Assembly: GCA_017397655.1 (NCBI GenBank)
Contig: JAFQIG010000013.1
Coordinates: 54,465-118,464 of the forward strand
Direction: 5' to 3'
DNA: 64,000 nucleotides
Source of the DNA: Clostridia bacterium
Lineage (GTDB): Bacteria; Bacillota; Clostridia; Oscillospirales; Acutalibacteraceae
A program made the translations under genes and the position numbers. Every line of letters starts with the position of its first letter. Positions within the stretch are counted from its first letter, which is position 1. Positions 53,224-61,700 of the stretch are shown here, one piece after another. Below the pieces are notes generated by a model, which made no database searches, was not told the origin of the DNA, and was given only the letters and a program-made list of their open reading frames with translations.

Positions 53224-54426
53224 ATGAATAATCAAAAACTTATTGAGACAAGGGAGTGGATTCGCTCCCAGCTTGACAAGTGCATAAGCTTCTGGCTCAG
53301 TAACGGTATTGACAGAGAACACGGCGGCGTATACACCTGTCTTGACAGAGAGGGCAACATTTTTTCGACTGATAAAAGTGTCTGGATGCAGGGCCGTTGC
53401 GGATGGATTTTCTCATACCTTTGTCATGTTTACGGCACCAAAAAAGAATGGCTTGATGCGGCGGAAAGCTGTATCGACTTCCTTGAAAAATACTGTATCA
53501 ATCGGTCGGCAGGCGACAGGCTTTACTTTACCGTAACCGAGGACGGCAAGCCTCTGCGTCAGCGCAGATACTGCTTCTCCGAAGCCTTCTATTGTATGGC
53601 AAATGCCGAATACTACGGCATAACAGGCAAAAAGGAGCACCTTGACAGAGCAAAAAAAGCATACGATATGTATTGGAATTTAAATCACGGTATGGCTGAT
53701 CCCACAGGATTTTCTCCAAAGACCGATCCTGAAACGAGAAGCGGACGTGCGCTCGGTATACCGATGATTCTTCTGAATGTTTCCTCTGTTATGAAGCGTG
53801 TTGATCCCGAAAACGCACCGCTTTATGATGCACGTTCCGAGGAATGTGTCAGGGATATTATAAACTATCACTACAAGCCGGAGCTTCGCTGTACGCTCGA
53901 AAACGTAGCACCGGACGGCACGGCACGGCTTCATTATACCGAGGGCAGAACGGTAAATCCCGGTCACGATATCGAGTGCAGCTGGTTCTTGTGGGAAAGA
54001 GCACTCGATACGGGCAACAGTGAGCTTTTAAACATAGCAGGAGATATTTTCGATCTTGCATTCAATGCCGGCTGGGACGAAAAATACGGCGGTATACTGT
54101 ATTTTCTTGATTGTCTTTCACGTCCTCCCGAAGCGTATGAGCACGATATGAAACTGTGGTGGCCGCATAATGAGGCGCTCATTGCATCGCTTATGATTTA
54201 CCGTGATACAAAGAGTGAAAAGTATCTTGATATTTTTTATCAGGTACTGGATTATTGCAAGGAGTTTTTTGCAGATGAGCCTTACGGTGAGTGGTACGGC
54301 TATCTTCGCCGTGACGGCAAGCCGACGGAGCCTCCGTGCAAGGGCAGTACGTTCAAGGGACCGTTCCATGTTCCGCGCTGTCTTATTATGACCGACATAA
54401 TGATTGGCGAAATTCTTGATTCGTGA
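53224..54426 (+). CDS. AGE-family sugar 2-epimerase (N-acylglucosamine 2-epimerase-like)
   Basis: A 400-residue (alpha/alpha)6-barrel enzyme. The N-terminal E-H-G-G-V-Y-T-C-L-D-R-E-G and W-M-Q-G-R segments, and the histidines in P-G-H-D-I-E and W-W-P-H-N-E, are the active-site elements of N-acylglucosamine 2-epimerases and mannose/cellobiose epimerases. Next to xylB and xylA it may act on a neutral sugar such as mannose, lyxose or a disaccharide rather than on an amino sugar. RBS ggagga in front of ATG 53224. Confidence 0.88.
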   Translation: MNNQKLIETREWIRSQLDKCISFWLSNGIDREHGGVYTCLDREGNIFSTDKSVWMQGRCGWIFSYLCHVYGTKKEWLDAAESCIDFLEKYCINRSAGDRLYFTVTEDGKPLRQRRYCFSEAFYCMANAEYYGITGKKEHLDRAKKAYDMYWNLNHGMADPTGFSPKTDPETRSGRALGIPMILLNVSSVMKRVDPENAPLYDARSEECVRDIINYHYKPELRCTLENVAPDGTARLHYTEGRTVNPGHDIECSWFLWERALDTGNSELLNIAGDIFDLAFNAGWDEKYGGILYFLDCLSRPPEAYEHDMKLWWPHNEALIASLMIYRDTKSEKYLDIFYQVLDYCKEFFADEPYGEWYGYLRRDGKPTEPPCKGSTFKGPFHVPRCLIMTDIMIGEILDS

Positions 54427-54435
54427 GGGAACTGT

Positions 54436-55917
54436 ATGAATTATTATATTGGTATAGATCTCGGAACCTCCTCTGTCAAGCTGATGCTGACAGCAAAAGA
54501 CGGTTCGATAGCCAACACAAAAAGCTATGAATATCCCGTAAGATATCCTAATCCCGGCTGGAGCGAGCAGTCTCCCGAGGACTGGTGGGACGCGGTTGTA
54601 AAGGGCATTCCCGAGCTGATTGCGGATATTGATGTATCGTGTATCAAGGGTATCGGTGTTGCGGGTCAGATGCACGGCTGTGTTATTCTGGATTCTTCCG
54701 ACAGCGTTATCCGTCCTGCGATTCTTTGGAATGACGGCAGAACGGCAAAGCAGACCGAGTATCTCAATATGGTAATCGGCGAAGACAAGATATCGAAATA
54801 TACCGCAAACATCGCTTTTGCAGGCTTTACAGCACCTAAAATTTTATGGCTTCGTGAGTGCGAGCCTGACAATTTTTCAAAAATCAACAAAATAATGCTT
54901 CCGAAGGACTACATAAATTACAGACTGACGGGTGTTCACGCTTGCGATTATTCCGATGCATCGGGAATGCTTCTTCTGGATGTCAGTAATAAATGCTGGT
55001 CGGAGGAAATGCTTTCGCTCTGCGGCATTGATAAGAAGCAGATGCCGCAGCTTTTTGAGAGCTTTGATTGTATCGGAACGGTTCTCCCGTCAGTTGCGAA
55101 GCAGCTCGGACTTCCTGACGGTGTAAGGGTAGCAGCAGGTGCAGGTGACAATGCGGCGGCGGCAATCGGCACGGGTACGGTCGGAAACGGCAAATGCAAC
55201 ATCTCTCTGGGCACATCGGGTACGGTATTTATTTCATCGGACAGCTTTACCTTGCCCGATTCCCACGCAATTCATTCGTTCGCACACGCTGACGGCGGTT
55301 TTCATCTGATGGGATGCATATTGTCTGCGGCATCGTGTAACAAGTGGTTCTGCGAGCAGATTCTCGGAACGAACGACTATGCATCGGTTGAAAAAACGGC
55401 GGATCTTGAAAAATCTGCAAAGAATTCTTTGTTCTTCCTGCCGTATCTGATGGGAGAGAGAAGTCCGATAAATGATACGGATGCTACGGGAATGTTTATA
55501 GGGCTTCGTCCCGATACAACAAGGGCGGATATGTTCACTGCCGTGCTGGAAGGCGTGTCATTTGCGATAAGGGATAATATGGAAATCGCAAAGAAGCTCG
55601 GAATCAAGATTGAGGAAAGCGGCATCTGCGGCGGCGGTTCAAAGTCAGGGCTGTGGAAACGTATGCTTTCGTCGGTTCTCAATATACGTTTGTGCGTTCC
55701 CGTATCGGAGGAGGGCCCCGGATACGGCGGAGCGATCCTTTCGATGATAGCGGCAGGCGAATATGAGAGTGTTGCTGAATGTGTCGGAAGGTTTACATCT
55801 GTCAGCGAAACCGTGTGTCCCGATGAGAAGCTTGTACCTCTTTACGAAGAAAAATATAACAAATTTAAAAAGGTTTATCCTGCTGTCAGGCAGTTGTACA
55901 AAGATATAAAGGAGTAA
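54436..55917 (+). CDS. xylB: Xylulokinase
   Basis: A 493-residue FGGY-family kinase phosphorylating D-xylulose to xylulose-5-phosphate. It has [11 protein letters not shown] near the start, G-V-A-G-Q-M-H-G (xylulokinase-type), I-L-W-N-D-G-R-T and [13 protein letters not shown]. The adjacent xylose isomerase supports the substrate. It starts 9 nt after the epimerase with RBS gaggga. Confidence 0.94.
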   Translation: MNYYIGIDLGTSSVKLMLTAKDGSIANTKSYEYPVRYPNPGWSEQSPEDWWDAVVKGIPELIADIDVSCIKGIGVAGQMHGCVILDSSDSVIRPAILWNDGRTAKQTEYLNMVIGEDKISKYTANIAFAGFTAPKILWLRECEPDNFSKINKIMLPKDYINYRLTGVHACDYSDASGMLLLDVSNKCWSEEMLSLCGIDKKQMPQLFESFDCIGTVLPSVAKQLGLPDGVRVAAGAGDNAAAAIGTGTVGNGKCNISLGTSGTVFISSDSFTLPDSHAIHSFAHADGGFHLMGCILSAASCNKWFCEQILGTNDYASVEKTADLEKSAKNSLFFLPYLMGERSPINDTDATGMFIGLRPDTTRADMFTAVLEGVSFAIRDNMEIAKKLGIKIEESGICGGGSKSGLWKRMLSSVLNIRLCVPVSEEGPGYGGAILSMIAAGEYESVAECVGRFTSVSETVCPDEKLVPLYEEKYNKFKKVYPAVRQLYKDIKE

Positions 55918-55921
55918 GGCA

Positions 55922-57238
55922 ATGAGCGAGATTTTTAAGAATATTCCCAAAATCAAATACGAAGGAAGCAGGAGCCGCAATCCTCTTTCGTTCAAGTATT
56001 ATGATCCCGACCGTGTTATTATGGGCAAAACAATGAAGGAACACCTTCCCTTTGCCATGGCTTGGTGGCACAATCTTTGCGCCGCAGGAACGGATATGTT
56101 CGGCAGAGATACTGCCGATAAATCCTTCGGTGCGGAAAAAGGTACCATGGAACACGCAAAAGCAAAGGTTGATGCAGGCTTTGAGTTTATGACAAAGCTC
56201 GGTATCGAATACTTCTGCTTCCACGATGTTGATATCGTTCCCGAAGCTGATGATATCAAAGAGACAAACCGCCGTCTTGACGAGATTACCGACTACATTC
56301 TCGAAAAGATGAACGAAACAGGTATCAAGTGCCTCTGGGGTACGGCAAATATGTTCTCCAATCCCAGATTTATGAACGGTGCAGGAAGTACAAATACGCT
56401 TGACGTATACTGTTTTGCGGCGGCTCAGATCAAAAAAGCCATCGAGCTGACCGTAAAGCTCAAAGGAAAGGGCTACGTTTTCTGGGGAGGCAGAGAGGGA
56501 TATGAAACTCTGCTCAACACCGATGTAAAGTTTGAACAGGAGAATATCGCAAGTCTTATGAAAATGGCTGTCGAGTACGGACGATCCATAGGCTTTGAAG
56601 GCGATTTCTACATCGAACCCAAACCCAAAGAGCCGATGAAGCATCAGTACGATTTTGATGCCGCAACTGCAATAGGCTTCCTTCGTCAGTACGGACTTGA
56701 CAAGGATTTTAAGATGAATATCGAAGCAAACCATGCGACTCTCGCAGGACACACGTTCCAGCATGAGCTTCGCATCAGCGCGATCAACGGTATGCTCGGT
56801 TCGATTGATGCCAACCAGGGCGATTATCTCCTCGGATGGGATACCGATGAATTTCCCTTTGATGTGTACGAGAGCACTCTTTGTATGTACGAGGTGCTTA
56901 AGGCAGGCGGTCTTACGGGCGGATTCAATTTTGATGCAAAGAACCGTCGTCCCAGCAACACATACGAGGATATGTTCTACGGCTTTATCCTCGGCATGGA
57001 TACATTTGCACTCGGTCTTATCAAGGCGGCAGAGCTTATCGAGGACGGCAGAATCGACGAGTTTGTAAAGAATCGTTATTCAAGCTTTGACTCGCAGCTC
57101 GGCAAAAAGATCCGTGACGGCAAGGCAACCCTTGCAGAGCTTGCGGCTGTTGCCGAAGAAATGGGTAATGTCAGGGATGTTGCTGCAGGCAGACAGGAAA
57201 ATCTTGAAAGTATCCTGAATTCAATACTGTTCTCATAA
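55922..57238 (+). CDS. xylA: Xylose isomerase
   Basis: A 438-residue xylose isomerase of the longer (type II) group. Metal-binding and catalytic motifs are clear: F-H-D-V-D-I-V-P-E, the signature [24 protein letters not shown] and N-I-E-A-N-H-A-T-L. It begins 4 nt after xylB with RBS aaaggagtaagg. It closes the sugar operon and is followed by a terminator. Confidence 0.96.
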   Translation: MSEIFKNIPKIKYEGSRSRNPLSFKYYDPDRVIMGKTMKEHLPFAMAWWHNLCAAGTDMFGRDTADKSFGAEKGTMEHAKAKVDAGFEFMTKLGIEYFCFHDVDIVPEADDIKETNRRLDEITDYILEKMNETGIKCLWGTANMFSNPRFMNGAGSTNTLDVYCFAAAQIKKAIELTVKLKGKGYVFWGGREGYETLLNTDVKFEQENIASLMKMAVEYGRSIGFEGDFYIEPKPKEPMKHQYDFDAATAIGFLRQYGLDKDFKMNIEANHATLAGHTFQHELRISAINGMLGSIDANQGDYLLGWDTDEFPFDVYESTLCMYEVLKAGGLTGGFNFDAKNRRPSNTYEDMFYGFILGMDTFALGLIKAAELIEDGRIDEFVKNRYSSFDSQLGKKIRDGKATLAELAAVAEEMGNVRDVAAGRQENLESILNSILFS

Positions 57239-57243
57239 AATGT

Positions 57244-57283
57244 TAATCCTCCGTTACTTTGATTCTTTGTAACGGAGGATTAA
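57244..57283. terminator. Bidirectional terminator between xylA and the spoVAD unit
   Basis: TAATCCTCCGTTAC pairs perfectly with GTAACGGAGGATTA. AT-rich flanks on both sides suggest it stops transcription from both directions. Confidence 0.8.
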
Positions 57284-57315
57284 TTGTATTTTGTGAAATC
57301 CTTACTGATATTGCA

Positions 57316-57456
57316 CTATTTTCCGATCAGACCGATTACGCTTTTGCAGATTCCGAAAACAAAGATTCCCATTGAAGCGAACAGAAGAATCCGTGTAACT
57401 TTAAGCATTTTGTTTGTGAAAGACAGAGTTCTGATGATTTTTTTGAAATCGTTCAT
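57316..57456 (-). CDS. Small membrane protein (46 residues) behind spoVAD
   Basis: A 46-codon frame beginning M-N-D-F-K-K-I-I-R-T and ending G-L-I-G-K. It has a basic N-terminal half and one hydrophobic helix (I-L-L-F-A-S-M-G-I-F-V-F-G-I). The ATG lies 4 nt past the spoVAD stop and its RBS (aggtg) is inside the last codons of spoVAD, so translation is coupled. It is not SpoVAE, which is longer. Probably a real gene, possibly acting during spore formation. Confidence 0.65.
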   Translation of the reverse strand: MNDFKKIIRTLSFTNKMLKVTRILLFASMGIFVFGICKSVIGLIGK

Positions 57457-57460
57457 ATTA

Positions 57461-58474
57461 TCACCTGCCACAAAGCAGTACTCCGTGCGCCACAGACGGA
57501 ATACTCTCTCCCTGAAGTGATGATACCGCTGACATCAATGCTCCCGTTCCGACAAAAAGAACCTTCTTTAAGGTGCCTTTGCGAAGCCGCTTCATTATAT
57601 ACGAGCAGATGACAGCTGCAGAGCATCCGCACCCCGAACCGCCTGCGTGGACATCCTGTGTTTTGCGGTCATACAGCATCAGTCCGCAGTCAGCGTGGAC
57701 GGTACTGATATCGATGTTGTGTTCTTTTACCGTCAGCTCGCACAGAAGCTCTGCTCCGACAGCGCCGAGATCACCTGTCAGAATCATATCATAATCTGAC
57801 GGTATCGTACCGGTATCATTTAAAAAATCGCATATTGTATTGCAGGCGGCAGGAGCCATGGCGGCACCCATATTGTTTGCATCTTTGATGCCGTAGTCGG
57901 TGATGCGTCCGATGATGGCTGCGCTGATGTACGGACCGTCTCCGTCTGCGCTGACTACCGCCGCACCCGATGCCGATGCAGTCCATTGTGCCGTGGGCGA
58001 ACGCTGACCTCCGTACTCAAGAGGCATTCTGAACTGTTTTTCTGCGGAGCAGAAGTGCGACGATGTCGAAGCAACGCTTTTTCTGACTGCACCGCAATCG
58101 GTCATAATTGCCGCGGTTGCCAATGTCAGTGCCATAGTGGAACAGGCTCCGTACATACCGCAGATCGGGATATTCAGATCTCTGACTCCAAAGGTTGTTC
58201 CCGTACATTGATTAAGAAGATCGCCTGCGAACAGCGCATCAATGTCGCCTTGAGTCAGTTTTGCATCGGCGACGGCTCGCGTGATTGCTTCTTTGTGGAG
58301 AGTGCTTTCTGATCTTTCCCAAGAGCTTTCGCCTGCCGTTTCATCCGAAAAAACAAACGACAGCTCACTACCGAGAGGTCCTTCGGACTCCTTTTTTGTA
58401 CCGACTGCGGCAGAGCCGATAATCACAGGCTCCGTGGGTAAAAGAATTGTGTATTTGCCTTGCCTTTGTGCCAT
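57461..58474 (-). CDS. spoVAD: Stage V sporulation protein AD
   Basis: A 337-residue protein with the thiolase-like fold of SpoVAD, which binds dipicolinic acid and helps move it into the forespore. It includes G-A-C-S-T-M-A-L-T-L-A, T-S-S-H-F-C-S-A-E-K-Q-F-R, and D-L-G-A-V-G near the middle, and G-G-S-G-C-G-C-S-A near the end. No spoVAC or spoVAE is beside it, although these usually flank it. The start ATG 58474 has gaaagg upstream; a longer frame extends into the promoter region and is not supported. It shows that the organism belongs to a sporulating lineage. Confidence 0.93.
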   Translation of the reverse strand: MAQRQGKYTILLPTEPVIIGSAAVGTKKESEGPLGSELSFVFSDETAGESSWERSESTLHKEAITRAVADAKLTQGDIDALFAGDLLNQCTGTTFGVRDLNIPICGMYGACSTMALTLATAAIMTDCGAVRKSVASTSSHFCSAEKQFRMPLEYGGQRSPTAQWTASASGAAVVSADGDGPYISAAIIGRITDYGIKDANNMGAAMAPAACNTICDFLNDTGTIPSDYDMILTGDLGAVGAELLCELTVKEHNIDISTVHADCGLMLYDRKTQDVHAGGSGCGCSAAVICSYIMKRLRKGTLKKVLFVGTGALMSAVSSLQGESIPSVAHGVLLCGR

Positions 58475-58665
58475 AATACAGTTACCTTTCTTTTCAAAAC
58501 CATATATATATATATATTGCTGTATAGTTAGTTTTGCAGAAAATAAAAGTATTATGCGGATACAGTTTTTAAAAAGTTTTTTATACATAAATTTTGTGTT
58601 GCTTATTATTGTACAAAATGTGCATTTGCGTTCAGGAAAATTCTTGTATAGTTTTGCAAAAATTA

Positions 58666-58694
58666 TTGACACATCTGTTTTAATTGTGTAACAT
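58666..58694 (+). promoter_or_regulatory. Possible promoter of the giant surface protein
   Basis: TTGACA (58666-58671) and TAACAT (58689-58694), 17 bp apart, 50 bp before the start codon. A nearby TATAAT is too far from this -35. Confidence 0.5.
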
Positions 58695-58744
58695 ATATAA
58701 TGCATTGGTGTTTAAAATGCAATTTAGGTTTGGAGGAAAACAGT

Positions 58745-61700
58745 ATGAAGTTAGGCAAAAAAATACTAAGCTTGCTTCTGGCTGTCATTATGGTAACAAC
58801 CATGCTGACAGGCTCACTCACCTCGCTGGCATCGATAACGGTCAGCAATTCGCCCGTTACGGTTTCGATCGTAGTTCCGGAGCTGATTTACCTGACGCCG
58901 GGTTCAAGCAGTTTCCAGTACTACATCGCAGGTGCGGCTAATGGGGTTACTCCGTCAACGGCAGCTTCGGCACAGGGTAACATCTCATTTACGGCATCAA
59001 GACCTGCTTCAAGCATTACTCTGACAAGCTCGGGTGCAACATCTGTTTCACTCAGCGCTACAAGTGCATCAAACACAGCATCACTTGTGTCACAGATTAC
59101 TGCCGGATCAAAGTCGGATTCCGGTCTTATCACATGGACATTTAACTATGTTATTGACGGTAAGCAGTATACATCGACCGCTTATACATATGTATACAAG
59201 CCCTACCTCGGTCAGGTAGGCGCACAGCACGGTCACAGATATATCCCTCTTTCGGGTAACAGACCGTCGCTCACGGCTTACGCTTTTGTTGCGGGTATTC
59301 ACACGGCAACAGGCGGACTTTTCGATTGTTATTATACAGGAACCAGCGGTTACAGTATGTCTCCGCTTGTTCCCGGCTGGTCACACGCAAATGTTCCCCT
59401 CGGCAATGAGGACGGTTACATCAGCGATGAATATTATCCCGCGAACCTTAATCTTACGGGAGGTATTGCATCTCACTCCAGAACAAGGTCATCAGATACC
59501 AGCGTAGAGGCGGGTTCAACAGACACGGTCGGTACCCTCAGAGTTGACTCCAGCCGTTATGCACCCGGCACAAATCTCAGCGCAATCCCCAACTTCAAGT
59601 CCGGTTTTATGATTCACTATGCAACCAATTCAAGCGAAACGCACAGACTCAACGGCTTTGCTGCTACCAACGGCGGATTGAGCTTTACTACATCTTCGAT
59701 TGATTATCAAGAGGATGAAAAGGCATATGCATACGGTCTGTACTCTCCTATCGGTACTGTTCCGAATGCAACGACATCCTACGCAATGAAAGCATCCTTC
59801 TCGTTTGAGAGAAACAACGGTGCAAAAAAGGTCACGATGGATCTTATTTTTGCTGTCGCGATTGAGACAATCAACAAGGCTTCATTGCGTACTGCGATCA
59901 ACAACGCAATCAGCGCAAACTATCAGCAAAAGGATTACACGGAAGCTTCCTACAGCACATACAACACGGCAATTACTAAAGCCTGCACGGTACTCGGTAA
60001 TCCTGCTGCGACATCTGCGGAGGTTTCTTCTGCGGAAACAACACTTTCTTCAGCAGTTACAAAGCTTCAGAAGAATACATATACGGCAACCGTTTATCAC
60101 AAGCTTCCTGCGACAGACGGATTCGTTTATAACTACAACGGATTTGAATATGTTGCAGAGAACGGTTATGTTACGATTATCGAAGAAAAGGGCTTTATGG
60201 CAGCGGATGCTGTAACGGTTACAAAGGAAAGCTTCCGCGGATACAGCTTTTCGGGTGAAGCAACAAAGACATATACGGATTGCCATGCCGATATTGATCA
60301 TACTTTCACTTATACGGCAGAAACAAGCGTTATTTCCTTCAACTACGGTTCAGAGCATCTCGGATATATTATTGACGGTGATGTCAAGGAGATAACCGTT
60401 GAATACGGACAGCCTTACGGAACATTCCCGTCTCCCAAGATGGACGGTTGGAGATTCCTCGGTTGGTACGATCCTGCAAACAGCTATGTTTCTCCCACTA
60501 CTGTCTGCACAATGGTAAAAACCTCTCTTGTTCTGACAGCTAACTGGAAGTGTAATTTTGCAGGCGGTCACGGTTCGCAGAATGATCCGTTCCTTGTGGC
60601 GAATGCGGCTCAGCTTGACTCGCTTGACGATGCTTCCGTATTCAGTAAGATTACGGACGGTTCTCTGACAAAGGGCAAATACTTCAGACAGACAGCAAAC
60701 ATTGATTATGCTCTCAGCAAAACTCCCGTTGCATCATTTGACGGTAATTACGACGGCAGAAACTTTTCTGTCAACGTTCTTGAATCGGCCATTTTGTCTG
60801 ATACTGTTTACGGCAGTGTTTTCGGACATCTCAACGGTGCCTTCGTAAAAGATCTTTCGGTCGATTTCAGGGGTAAACTGAGCACAACGGGTGCAGGTAC
60901 AACATATGTCGGCATTTTCGGATATGTTGAATCTTCCACAATCAGCGATGTTCATATCACTTCTTCCGGCGAATATGCAAAAGCTACAGGCTCGGACGGT
61001 ATCTTTGCAGCTTATGTTGCAGGCGATTCGACGATTTCCGATTCATCCGTAACACTTGACGGCGGTATTCCCTGTCATGATGCTTTCGTTGGCAAGGTTG
61101 CTGATACGGCATCCTTCGAGGGAATCAACAACTGGGTTCTCGTAAACGATATGGTGTCGGGTGTTCACTCTCATTATGCAAATGTTATGTATGTCCGTGA
61201 GAATCTTCATACTGTTCTGAGATTCACAAACGGCAGATATACATTCACGGCAACTCCCGATGACGGATGGACTGCGGAATACCGTAGGGCTGACGACACA
61301 CTTGTATCGGGCGGTGCGGTATTCTCTCCTGCAACCGATGTTACGGGCGCAGAATACTATGTATGTGCAGTCAAGAATGTGAGCTTTTCGGCAGGAGCCA
61401 ACGGTACTCTGACAGGTGCGGGTACATACTCTCTTCGTGAGGGACAGACTGTCGAAGGACTTGTTCCGACTCCGCTCGTAGGCTATTCCTTCGCAGGATG
61501 GACTAACGGCACGGACGGAACGGTAAACGGTGACGGTTCCTACACATTTACAATGGGCAAGACAGCAGGCAATGTTGTTGCTGACTTCTCTGTTAATACA
61601 TACAAGATTATTTACAACGGAAACGCAGGCTCGGCTCAGGTTGATGTTCCCGCAACAGCTGTTTACAGCGGTGACAAGAACGTCAATATCGGTCCTGCAT

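Noticed and set aside
58501..58518. (TA)n run as a phase-variation tract
   Set aside because: Only about eight units, in an AT-rich intergenic region upstream of spoVAD; no sign that it lies between promoter elements.
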